A stretch of 64,000 nt of DNA. Origin: Acanthochlamys bracteata (Eukaryota; Streptophyta; Magnoliopsida; Pandanales; Velloziaceae). The stretch is from the NCBI GenBank assembly GCA_019914995.1, contig CM034138.1, positions 5,219,903 to 5,283,902 on the forward strand, in the 5' to 3' direction. A model generated the notes under the pieces. The model made no database searches. It was not told where the DNA came from and saw only the letters and a program-made list of their open reading frames with translations. This document shows positions 34,230-46,475 of this stretch, in pieces; within the stretch, counting starts at the first letter, position 1; each line of letters starts with the position of its first letter. A program made the position numbers and the translations under genes.

Positions 34230-35760
34230 TTCAAGATTCAAATTCACTAGATTCTGTCGTAATATTAGTTTCTATCCTAACTACGGACCTGTATTTTTGT
34301 GATCATGGACATTACCTTCTTTAGAGCACAGTGATCCACACTTTTACCTGCCAATTATTTAGTAATTGGTTCTAACCTTGATCTGCATGCACAAAGCAGT
34401 TCACCGAATACTATATTTTTTGAATTGCATTGTTTCTTTACAGTTTATCCAATTCAATGCTTTTCAATGTACAAAATGGAGCACCGAAGAGTTCTTTTTC
34501 AATCTCCTTAAAACCTAATAACTACTATAGGAATCAGGATGCTAAATCAAATAATATGCTTCCACTCATCTAAAATCAGATCTATATTAGACTAAATAGC
34601 TAATCACACAAGAATGGAACCAAGTGAAAGAATGTGCTTCATACATATTAACAGAAAGCTTATAATGGACCTCTTTGAAAAAAATCTTATAAGGTGAGCC
34701 AAATATACTGGACGACGTCTTAAGTAAGAGCAAACGGTTATCTAGATAAACTCAAACAGCTGAATCAATGCTTTCTCTATAGGATGTGAAGAATTCACCA
34801 GCCTAAAAGCTTTCCAGAAGCTTCAAGTGCTTAGGTGCCCATAAATTCCTCTTACTCCTAAAATGTTTCTTCCTAATACCAAAAATCATGGGGCTTAAAT
34901 GTACTCTGCACCCTCAGGTTTAAGCACGATGCACACTTTTGGCTAAACAATTACTGATCTTATTTTCAACTGAAACTAGAACTCTCAAATCAAAATAAAG
35001 CAAAACAAACATAATCTCATACCTGTTTGGACAATATTTAAGATTCTGCATTTCCTGTGACTATAGTCATTGCTTTTCTTAGGTATGACAAACCTGATGC
35101 CTCCTGTGTTCTGCATTTCCAATACTTAGGACTGCTCTTGATCAGGAATCTCAAAATAATGCACAAAGTAACCTTGCATTTCAAAAGTTAAGGAATTCAT
35201 AAAAAGAACATACAGTTGCAACCCCAACACTAACAACTGCAGGTTTTCCGTTAGGTCGACATTTTGATTTAACTATATTTATTAGCCAACGGACATACTG
35301 CAGTACATAAAAAATATCAAAAATAGAATTCTCAACGTTACTTTTATGTATATGTGGAGTCCATGTATAGTGTGTTGTATTGCTCATGCATATTTATATT
35401 TATGAACGAGTTCATGCATGCATGTAGATAAAATGAATTAACATATCCTTATACACATGCTCACATGAAGGCTTGTACTAGATAAGTCCAAGTACTATCA
35501 ACAATTTTTAAGCCTTCTTATAGACTTGCAAACCTCCATTTATGTTGGGCATACCACTTATTTGTCACGAGGCAACATAAATCAAGTCTCATCTTTTCAT
35601 CAACAGGAATATTTGTTAGGTATGAAAAATACACAAGAAACATAGAAATAGGTGATAATATACCAAGACACCAAGGGAGGATACAACATTGAGTACATCT
35701 CACTTATGCAAAAGGGTTTCAGCCAGCGCAGATACATAAATTTACCAAGCTACAGCAATG
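34230..35760 (-). repeat. D segment 4
   Basis: Diverged copy of D3, offset about 3.5 kb at the left (34290 against 30740) and about 3.0 kb at the right (35450 against 32390), so it lacks several hundred bases. It shares GTTCTAACCTTGATCTGCATGCACAAAGCAGTTCA-type blocks, CAGTTTATCCAAT, TGCATGCATGTAGATAAA and the CACTTATGCAAAAGG end. It passes directly into A-type repeats at about 35800. Confidence 0.75.
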
Positions 35761-35799
35761 CGATCCATAATTTCATATAGCATTCGTCCACCTGTTACC

Positions 35800-36919
35800 A
35801 TAAATGCCAAAAGCTTGAGTTCCTTATTGGCTAGAATGTTTTTGACTACATACCTTGAGTTTGTTATGGAAGTAACAGGCCGTAATTCAAGAATCATTAT
35901 CTCAAACCTCCAGAAACTGCATCTTGCCCTTCAAGTATTAAGACAGAACAAACAAGGGAATAAATACTTCATATTTGAACACAATGAAGAAATATTGACC
36001 CACCCACAAGCACATAATCTATTCTATTAAGTGACAATGAGGAGGAAGAATGGAAAAATGGAAAAGGAAAAAAAAAAAGAAAAGAAAGGTTACCCTAGTT
36101 GGTTAAGCAAGTTAAGGAGGAGTGAAAGAATGACTGCTTGATAAACACCTACATCTAGAAAGGTAACCCTCCAATCAGCTCTTGGTACCTTGTTTTGATA
36201 TCAAAACAAATCTGGAGACATGAAAAGCATCATAAGTGAAGCAAAGTAAGAAAAGTTAAGCAACAGAATATTTAAGAAATTCAGACAGCTTAACAAATTG
36301 CCACACTAATGTTTGAGTTCCTTGTGTCTAGAATGTTTTTTTTTGACTACATATCCGGCGTTCCTTAATGGAACCAACAAGCTGTATCCAAGAATCATTG
36401 TATGAAACATCCAGAAAAGTGCATTTGTCCTTCCAAGTTTTAAGACAAAACAATGCCAAATAAGTCTCCAATACTAAAATAACAAGTAGCATGGTGACTA
36501 CCTGGTTATTCCCTTAATTCACTTATCTAAACATAAGAGTTAACAAAAAAGGATTCCACAAGCAAGCAGCTTACTAAACAAAACGAAAAGAACTAGATTG
36601 ATTGAACACAACGAAGAAATATTAACCCACCACCAAGCATACCATCTATTCGTTTAAGCTGAAATGAGGAGGAAGAATGAAAAAAAAAAAAAGAAAAAGT
36701 ACAGCGACTTAAGCAAGTACAGAGAAGCAAAGGAATGGAGAGGAGCAAGAAACTTAACTAAGGAGAGCATGACCGCTTGATTGCTTGCCGACATCTACAA
36801 AGTAGCTCTCCTAAGCAGCTGTTGGTTCCTTGTTTTGACCTAAAACAAAAATAATGACATGAAAAAAATCATCAGCAAAGTAAGAAACCTAAGCATCAAA
36901 AGATTAAGAACTAGGACAA
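35800..36919 (-). repeat. A array, block 2
   Basis: About two A units with landmarks at 35996 (TTGACCCACCCACAAGC) and 36620 (TTAACCCACCACCAAGC), 624 bp apart. Each has the beta relative, alpha relative and two mini-exon cores in the standard order. A homopurine AAAAGG-type stretch at 36056-36090 is expanded in this block. It ends at the junction with the second 6.87-kb copy. Confidence 0.85.
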
Positions 36920-39900
36920 TTAACAAATTGCCAAACTAATGCTTGACTGATTGCCAATCCTGAAGAAAGCTGTAGAAAGTATTCCTTATTGTCTAGAATG
37001 TTTTTCACTACATCACTTGAATTCCGTAATCGAAGCAGCAAGCTGAAATCCAAGTGTCATTGTCACAAATTTCCAAAAAGTGCATCTTGTCTTCAAGTAA
37101 TAAAACAAAATAATGTCAAGTAACAAGCAGTAGGATGACTTCCGATTTTGTTCTCTTAGTTCACGTATTTCAATATAAGAGTTAATGAAACGATATCCAC
37201 AAGCAAGCAACTTAACTGAAAAGGAAACAAAATACTTATTTGATTGAACACATTGAAGAAATATTGATCCACAATACAAGAGTGTACTTGAGCACATAAA
37301 AAGTACAAGCATAAATTGTAGAAACAAAGTTAAAAAACTCAATCTTCACATTCTCAAGACATGCACAACATTGTATCAACTTAGAAGCCTCTTCATATAT
37401 CACTCAAACTGCATCATAGCTTACTTTATTGTGTTGTATAGCTGAAATAGTTTAGGTATTAAGGAAAACAATCAGGGCTACAGGTCGTCTCAACAGTATG
37501 ATACTGAAAACACGGACAAGGGTATGGGTCCTTCGTGTTCTCAAACCCTCAAATCCTGTCTTAATTATTATTTTCGACCCTACACATTATCTTAAAGGGA
37601 AACTGAAAAGAAATGCAAACCAAAGATTGGTACCAGTTTTGACCTTGCTTGATAGTGGGCTGTGATCATGGTCATCACCTTCTTAAGTACATAGGAAATC
37701 AATTGCATTAAATTCCAGCAACCTATAAGTGGTTCTAGCTTTAACCTGCATGCACATAACAGTTCATAGAATACCATATATTTCGAACTACATTATTTCT
37801 GTGCAGTTTATCCAACTCAAAATGCTTTTAATGTAAATAATGGAGCAGTGATGACTTTTTCTTATCTCCATAAAGCCTAGCAGATCAACTTTGTGCCTCG
37901 TGCTTCTGAATCAATGTATATATAAATAAGACTAAATGGCTAATTATGTAAGAAGAAGAATCTGGTTACTAAGATGGTTAATCAATGTATCTGACAAAGT
38001 CAATATACACATTAGCCAGAAGAATCTGGCTGATCGATCTTTCTGACAAAATCTTATAAATGAACCAAAATAGTTGATAAATTCTTAAGTAAGAGCAAAT
38101 GATTTTCTAGATAAACTCAAGCAGCAGAAGTAATACTATTCCATTCTCGATAGGATCAGAACAGCTCATTTGCTCATTTTCTAGATAAACTTTTTAGAAA
38201 CTTCAGAGTCTTAGCTGCACCTAAATTTCTTTGACGTCAAATATGTTCCCTAACATCAAGATGCATGGGACTTGAATTTGGTTGGGAGAATTGTTGTCCT
38301 TAGTTAAAAGCCAAATACACATTCATTATCCTCTCCCGATAGTCTTGTCAACTAAAAATAACACCCTAATAATAAAAATATAACAAGAAAAAGAAAAAAT
38401 TCTACATGTTTGACTGTGTCTGAAGATTCGCCCTCATTTTCCGTGATCATGGTCATTACTTTTCTTGAGTATGTAAACTCCTACTCAGTTGACATTCCAA
38501 TCGTTAGGGGGTCGGTCTTGATCTGCAATAACAAGATAATGCACAAAGTGGCATGGTTTTCAAACAAGTTGTGAAACAAAGCAACTATCAGGAAATACTA
38601 ACAACTACAAAGCTACAAGCTTGAGGCAATGTGGTCATGGAATGAATGAAAGAATGTTAAAAGTAATATGACCAAAAAACTGGTGCATTTGTAATCATGG
38701 TCACTACCATCTTGAGTATAAACGATCTTATGCCTTGTCTACCAGCCACCCGAATCATTCCAAATTACCTATGTACGTTTTATATGTATGATGAATACAT
38801 ACACATATATATGCACGTAGGTAAGTACCATGTGCGTATGCAAAGAAGAATCCACCTATCCGTATGCACATATCATATGAATGCATGCAGTAGATGTGTC
38901 TTAGTAGATTCTACAGTCTTAGATGCTTTTAATTGGCCATCATCTGTATTGCAAGTTATGTTGTCCATATCTCTTAAAATATGCCATTTAATATAACCAA
39001 TCCAATAAAAGAAGAAGCTGAAAGCGAGAAAGAATCGACTTTAAATCTTAACCTGAGTTGTTATTGATTCTATAAAACTACAGTGTATCCTCATAAGTTG
39101 ACTTTGAGTCATCGACAAAATTCTCAATATTACATTTATGTGTGGAGTCTACCTAGGTGTACGTGCCATTGTGTATGTATATTTACGAGTGTGATGATGC
39201 ATGCATGTAAACAACAATAATTAACATATACATATACACATGTTCACATGAATGCATGTACTAGGTAAGTGTAAGGACTATCCACAATTTCTAACGAATC
39301 GATGGATGGTGCCCCTAAGGGAGACGGGCTCCAAAGGGGGACAGTGGTCATATCCCCACCATATATTTTAAGCTTTCTTTTGGTCATAAGCTCCCATGCA
39401 AACCTCAATTTACGTTGGGCTTACCACTATTTGCCACAAAGCAGCATAACTAAAATCTCATAGTTCAATCAACAGGAATATGCACTAGGTGCAAATAAAA
39501 CCAACTAAGCGGAATCAAATAAAGAGACATATATGAATAAGACACCAAGGAACGGCACAACATACGACACATCTCACTTATGCAAAGCGTTTGATCAGGC
39601 ACAGACAGATAAATTTGACTGACTCGAACAATAGTTCATATTTTCATGTAGCATTCTTCCACCTTTTAACATAAACGTAGAAGTGTTAACTCAATACTCA
39701 TCAACTTACTGTCTAGAATTTTTTCCACTCTATGCCTTGAGTTTCTCAATAATGCAGCAAGCTGCAATTCAAGTATTAGTATTTCAAACCACTAGCAATA
39801 GCATCTTTCCCTTCAAGTAATATGGCAAAATGATGATAAGTCCTTAATAGAAAATAATAAGAAGCAGCCGGGTAACTTCCTATTTGTTCTATTAATTCAC

Positions 39901-42900
39901 ATATTCCAGCTGCCAAACTTTGGACTTGAGTAGGTTGTCGATGACAATCCTTTTCTTAAATCATGAATTTTGGCTTCCTTTTGGCTCTTCTATCTTCCCA
40001 CAGCATCTTGTAGAAGAGACTGTCACAATAAGCAGACATACCACACACATGATGCACTTTCCAAGCTGTTAATCAGTAGAAATTTGGGAAGAAAATTTTT
40101 GAAAGATGGGATTCTAGAGGTACAAAGGGAAACTACAAGCAAAAGGTCAAAATACGAAGAATAGGTTTTACCTTAGGAGTTTGTTTTCAGCACTACCTCA
40201 AGGTTACAAGATTTAGACCACATTAAGTACAGCCAAAATATCAGGTCATGTTTCATACAAGATTCTTTTGGTTTGAATTTCTACCAATATGCTATAAAAT
40301 CTGACTAGCTAACAGCCAAACGAGCATCTTACAAGCCACTTAGATTATAGATTAAACACATAGATCAGCAATTCTATCAAACTTTATAGACATATATAAC
40401 GACGATCATTTATTCCGGTGACACTAACTGCGGTTATTTGGCACAAAATCCACTATCACATTTCCATTAACTTCTGAAAATACCACATATAAAGATAGTA
40501 TCATTCTAATGTCGCATAAAATTTTTGCAATGGTTGGCTACGCTATAATCCACACATCTCAAACATAATTTGTGGCAAACAATGAATAAGTCTTGAAATT
40601 TCTAAAGAGTTTCAAATTAAAAGGACATATCCCAAAAAAACATAATATTTGAAGAAAGCATACGCCTGTATCGACAACCGACAAGGTAACAAAAATACTG
40701 AAATATGATTTCAAATATAAAACAGGTTGACATATTAAAAGAATAAATGGCATAAAAAAACAGCATCTAGAACTTACATGAGCATCTGAGAACGTTCATA
40801 AGAACAACAAACCTTAGCACCTAAAAGGATTAGAACCATTGGTTGCAAGAGTTAGATGCTGACACAATGAGCAAAAAAAGAATGTAGAAAGCAATGTGAC
40901 AGAAAACCGACAGTGTCAACTCAAAAGAAAATCCCCACCATATAACAACAAATCGTTAAACAGCAAAATTAATTGGAGTAAAGTACGGAATATATTTGAC
41001 TTTGAAAAGAATATGTACTTAAATTACAAAGACTAATTATACGAGTAGAAGCAATTCCATGAAACAATGTGCTTCAAGCTCCATATTCTAGATAGCAGAT
41101 TTCAAGATTCAAATTCACTAGATTCTGTCGTAATATTAGTTTCTATCCTAACTACGGACCTGTATTTTTGTGATCATGGACATTACCTTCTTTAGAGCAC
41201 AGTGATCCACACTTTTACCTGCCAATTATTTAGTAATTGGTTCTAACCTTGATCTGCATGCACAAAGCAGTTCACCGAATACTATATTTTTTGAATTGCA
41301 TTGTTTCTTTACAGTTTATCCAATTCCAATGCTTTTTCAATGTACAAAATGGAGCACCGAAGAGTTCTTTTTTCAATCTCCTTAAAACCTAATAACTACT
41401 ATAGGAATCAGGATGCTAAATCAAATAATATGCTTCCACTCATCTAAAATCAGATCTATATTAGACTAAATAGCTAATCACACAAGAATGGAACCAAGTG
41501 AAAGAATGTGCTTCATACATATTAACAGAAAGCTTATAATGGACCTCTTTGAAAAAAATCTTATAAGGTGAGCCAAATATACTGGACGACGTCTTAAGTA
41601 AGAGCAAACGGTTATCTAGATAAACTCAAACAGCTGAATCAATGCTTTCTCTATAGGATGTGAAGAATTCACCAGCCTAAAAGCTTTCCAGAAGCTTCAA
41701 GTGCTTAGGTGCCCATAAATTCCTCTTACTCCTAAAATGTTTCTTCCTAATACCAAAAATCATGGGGCTTAAATGTACTCTGCACCCTCAGGTTTAAGCA
41801 CGATGCACTTTTGGCTAAACAATTACTGATCTTATTTTCAACTGAAACTAGAACTCTCAAATCAAAATAAAGCAAAACAAACATAATCTCATACCTGTTT
41901 GGACAATATTTAAGATTCTGCATTTCCTGTGACTATAGTCATTGCTTTTCTTAGGTATGACAAACCTGATGCCTCCTGTGTTCTGCATTTCCAATACTTA
42001 GGACTGCTCTTGATCAGGAATCTCAAAATAATGCACAAAGTAACCTTGCATTTCAAAAGTTAAGGAATTCATAAAAAGAACATACAGTTGCAACCCCAAC
42101 ACTAACAACTGCAGGTTTTCCGTTAGGTCGACATTTTGATTTAACTATATTTATTAGCCAACGGACATACTGCAGTACGCCAAAAATATCAAAAATAGAA
42201 TTCTCAACGTTACTTTTATGTATATGTGGGAGTCCATGTATAGTGTGTTGTATTGCTCATGCATATTTATATTTATGAACGAGTTCATGCATGCATGTAG
42301 ATAAAATGAATTAACATATCCTTATACACATGCTCACATGAAGGCTTGTACTAGATAAGTCCAAGTACTATCAACAATTTTTTAAGCCTTCTTATAGACT
42401 TGCAAACCTCCATTTATGTTGGGCATACCACTTATTTGTCACGAGGCAACATAAATCAAGTCTCATCTTTTCATCAACAGGAATATTTGTTAGGTATGAA
42501 AAATACACAAGAAACATAGAAATAGGTGATAATATACCAGACACCAAGGGAGGATACAACATTGAGTACATCTCACTTATGCAAAAGGGTTTCAGCCAGC
42601 GCAGATACATAAATTTACCAAGCTACAGCAATGCGATCCATAATTTCATATAGCATTCGTCCACCTGTTACCATAAATGCCAAAAGCTTGAGTTCCTTAT
42701 TGGCTAGAATGTTTTTGACTACATACCTTGAGTTTGTTATGGAAGTAACAGGCCGTAATTCAAGAATCATTATCTCAAACCTCCAGAAACTGCATCTTGC
42801 CCTTCAAGTATTAAGACAGAACAAACAAGGGAATAAATACTTCATATTTGAACACAATGAAGAAATATTGACCCACCCACAAGCACATAATCTATTCTAT

Positions 42901-43785
42901 TAAGTGACAATGAGGAGGAAGAATGGAAAAATGGAAAAGGAAAAAAAAAAGAAAAGAAAGGTTACCCTAGTTGGTTAAGCAAGTTAAGGAGGAGTGAAAG
43001 AATGACTGCTTGATCGCTTACCTACATCTAGAAAGGTAACCCTCCAATCAGCTCTTGGTACCTTGTTTTGATATCAAAACAAATCTGGAGACATGAAAAG
43101 CATCGCAAGTGAAGCAAAGTAAGAAAAGTTAAGCAACAGAATATTTAAGAAATTCAGACAGCTTAACAAATTGCCACACTAATGTTTGAGTTCCTTGTGT
43201 CTAGAATGTTTTTGACTACATATCCGACGTTCCTTAATGGAACCAACAAGCTGTATCCAAGAATCATTGTATGAAACATCCAGAAAAGTGCATTTGTCCT
43301 TCCAAGTTTTAAGACAAAACAATGCCAAATAAGTCTCCAATACTAAAATAACAAGTAGCATGGTGACTACCTGGTTATTCCCTTAATTCACTTATCTAAA
43401 CATAAGAGTTAACAAAAAGGATTCCACAAGCAAGCAGCTTACTAAAAACGAAAGAACTAGATTGATTGAACACAACGAAGAAATATTAACCCACCACCAA
43501 GCATACCATCTACTCGTTTAAGCTGAAATGAGGAGGAAGAATGAAAAAAAAAGAAAAAGAAAAGTACCCCAGCGACTTAAGCAAGTACAGAGAAGCAAAG
43601 GAATGGAGAGGAGCAAGAAACTTAACTAAGGAGAGCATGACCGCTTGATTGCTTGCCGACATCTACAAAGTAGCTCTCCTAAGCAGCTGTTGGTTCCTTG
43701 TTTTGACCTAAAACAAAAATAATGACATGAAAAATCATCGCAAAGTAAGAAACCTAAGCATCAAAAGATTAAGAACTAGGACAAT
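36920..43785. repeat. 6.87-kb tandem duplication, copy 2
   Basis: Second copy of 30041-36919 (6866 against 6879 bp). It repeats D3 (about 37570-40350), D4 (about 41100-42640) and A block 2 (about 42690-43785). The seam at 36920 joins ...GGACAAT to TAACAAATTGCC, and the right edge at 43785 returns to ordinary A-unit sequence (CTGATTGCCTACCCTGAAG instead of CTGATTGCCAATCCTGAAG). This is what a single unequal crossover between two A monomers would give. Confidence 0.95.
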
Positions 43786-44830
43786 TAGCAATTGCCAAAC
43801 TAATGCTTGACTGATTGCCTACCCTGAAGAATACTTGAGTTCCTTATTGTCTAGAATGTTTTTTACTACATACCTTGATTTCCTAAATGGAAGTAGCAAG
43901 CTGTAATCCAAGAATAATTGTCTCAAACCTCTAGAAAGTGCATCTTACCCTTCACGTATTAAGACAAAAAATGCCAAGTGAGTCCGCAATAGCAAAATAG
44001 CAAGCAGCAAGATGACTTCATGTTTGTTCCCTTAATGAACCTATTTCAACATAAGAGTTAATAAAAAGGCTCCCACAAGAAAGAAACTTAAACTGAAAGG
44101 AAACAAATACTTGATTGATTGAACACCATGAAGAAATATTCACCTACCAGCAAGCACACCGTCTATTCTTTTAACTGAAATGAGAAAGAAGAATTGAAAC
44201 TAAGAAATAAACAAATCAGTACCCCAGCAAATTAAGCAAGTTAAGAGGAAGCAAAGAATCTAGAGAGCAGAGAAACGTAACTAAGGAGAACATGACCTCT
44301 TAATTGCTTGCCGACATCTAGAAAGTTAGCCCTTCAAGCAGGTCTTGGTTCCTTCTTTTGACCTCAAACAAAGATGAAGACCTGAAAAATAACGGCAAGT
44401 GAAGCAAAGTAAGGTTAAGCAGCAAAGTTTTAAGAGACAAGAACAACTTAATAAATGCCAAAATAATACTTGAGTGATTGCCTACCCCGAAGAAAGCTTG
44501 AGTTCCTTATTGTCTAAAATATTTTAACTACATAACTTGAGCTCCTAAATAGGAGCAGCTAGCTGTAATCTGAGAGTGTCATTGTTTGAAACCTTCAGAA
44601 AGTGCAACTTAGCCTTCAAATATTAGACAAAACAATGCTAAGTAAATCCCAAATAGTAAGATAATAAGCAGCAGGTGATGTCCTGTTTATTTCCTTAATT
44701 CACCTATTTCAACAAAAGAGTTATTGAAAGGATTCTACAAGAAAACAACTTAACTGAAAGGAAACAAATACTTGATTGATTGAAATTTGAAGAATATTCA
44801 CCCACCCAAGCAAGCACACTGTCAAGCTGA
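43786..44830 (-). repeat. A array, block 3
   Basis: Continuation of the A array after the 6.87-kb duplicate, with beta-like blocks near 43850 and 44510, alpha-like ATAAGAGTTAATAAAAAGG near 44050, and landmark sites at 44140 and 44800 (660 bp apart). The last unit breaks off at AGCACACTGTCAAGCTGAAT and joins B-type sequence. Confidence 0.8.
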
Positions 44831-45742
44831 ATATCGAACCCAAGTTTGGAAGATTGTGAGTTGAACCATACTATTCCGAATGGGAAGGAAATCTTATATG
44901 ATAGAGACTTAACATTAGCGAAAACAAAAAGGGAACAGAAAGCAAAAATATCGCATATGTAATGTGGCAGTAGAGCTATTTACCGACAATTATCTAGAGA
45001 ATTTACGTTACTCTAGTTTATTACATTTTAGGTAGAATTCATTCATCAATTTAAAACGACAAACAAATTTTAAGGCAAAAATTCGTGACCCTCCCACAAA
45101 ATAGGTAGATATCATCTTAGAGAGAAAACAGTGCTAGATTATAGAATGTTCTAACATGCCTAAATAATAGAATGTTCTAAAAGCTGTTATATTGGTTGTC
45201 TCAACTTTTGTGAACATTCGAGAACATTGTGACCTTGTAAGTTAACTAAGTCTTTCATAAGAATTTTCAGAAAGAATGGTTTAGAGAATAACGATGTACT
45301 CATCAAATCTTTTCCCTAGAGTTACTATCGCACTCACTCGAAACCATAAGCTATCTCTATAGAAAGCAGCTGCAGCTTCGAATTATTGTCTTAGAACATG
45401 TCAGACATGAAATTAAAGTTAGTACTAAGCATTTCTGAAAGCAAAACTGCATACATAACGTTCAGCAAAGGAAGCATCCAAATCAAACTACCAGAAGGAA
45501 ATGAAACATAATACATAAGTAGACAAGACATTCTTGGAACATTACAGAGATGAACCAAAATAGCAGAACATGAACTCCTAACTCTGACTTGTAACAGGCT
45601 TCCATCATTAAATGGCTGAAAACAGAAAACAAGATGCATAGTTAAAATTTCAGATCAGTTGAATTTACGTTACTCTAGTTTATTACATTTTAGGTAGAAT
45701 TCATTCATCAATTTAAAACGATAAACAAATTTTAAGGCAAAA
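44830..45742 (-). repeat. B-unit fragment embedded in the A array
   Basis: Matches the middle of a B unit (compare 46840-47640): ATCGAACCC, GGGAAGGAAATCTTATATGATAGAGACTTAAC, TAGAATGTTCTAACA, AAGCTATCTC...AGAAAGCAGCTGCAG and CTTGTAACAGGCTTCCATC. An 82-bp piece at 45000-45081 (ATTTACGTTACTCTAGTTTA...AAGGCAAAAA) is repeated at 45661-45742, where it is joined to an A unit. The minus-strand frame 45391-45639 (82 codons) is open but hydrophobic and not conserved as such in other B units. Confidence 0.8.
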
Positions 45743-46475
45743 AATTTTTGACTACATACCTTGAGTTTGTTATGGAAGTAACAGGCTATAATTCAAGAAT
45801 CATCATGTGAAACCTCCAGAAACTGCATCTTGCCCTTCAAGTATTAAGACAAAACAAACAAGGAAATAAAAAATTCATATTGAACCAATTGAAGAAATGT
45901 TGACCCACTCGCAAGCACATCATCTATTCTATTAAGGGAAAATGAGGAGGAAGAATGGAAAAAGAAAGAAAGGAAGAAAAAAAAGAAAAGGTTACCTAGC
46001 TGGTTAAGCAAGTTAAGGAGAAGCTAAAGAATGACTGCTTGATCGCTTACCTACATCTAGAAAGGTAACCCTCCAACTAGCACTTGGTACCTTCTTTTGA
46101 ACTCAAAGAAAGATGGAGACATGAAAATCAATCGCAAGTGAAGCAAAGTAAGAAAATTTAGCAACAGAATAATTAAGAGATTCAGACAGCTTAACAAATT
46201 GCCACACTAATGCTTGAGTTCCTTGTGTCTAGAATGTTTTTGACTACATACCCTAAGTTCCTCAATGGAAGTAGCAAGCTGTATCCAAGAATCATTGTAT
46301 CAAACATCCAGAAAAAAGTGCATCTTGTACTTCCAAGTTTTAAGACAAAACAATGCCAAATAAGTCTCCAATTCTAAAATAACAAGTTGCATGGTGACTT
46401 CCTGTTTGTTCCCTTAATTCACTTATTTCAACATAAGAGTTAAGAAAAAGGTTTCCACAAGAAAGCAAGTTACTT
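45743..46475 (-). repeat. Isolated A unit between B sequences
   Basis: A complete A unit most similar to the block starting at 42713 (and 35849): both share TTTTTGACTACATACCTTGA, TTGTTATGGAAGTAACAGGC and the AGAATCAT variant, which other A units lack. So it was copied from that position rather than drifting in place. It is followed by B-array monomers without a gap. Confidence 0.8.

Larger units (their letters stand above)
30041..36919. repeat. 6.87-kb tandem duplication, copy 1
   Basis: Direct repeat of 36920-43785, offset 6868-6879 bp along its length, nearly identical by eye over the whole span. It contains the end of A block 1, D3, D4 and A block 2. Its left edge lies in monomer sequence (TTAACAAATTGCCAAACTA); to the left of it the copies diverge. 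The differences I noticed are mostly one- to few-base indels in homopolymers or AT repeats plus a few clustered substitutions (e.g. around 36130-36142). Confidence 0.95.

Noticed and set aside
35758-36030. 90-codon plus-strand frame, identical at 42631-42903
   Set aside because: Identity only reflects the recent 6.87-kb duplication. Other A units do not keep this frame, and exon-like signals are on the other strand.
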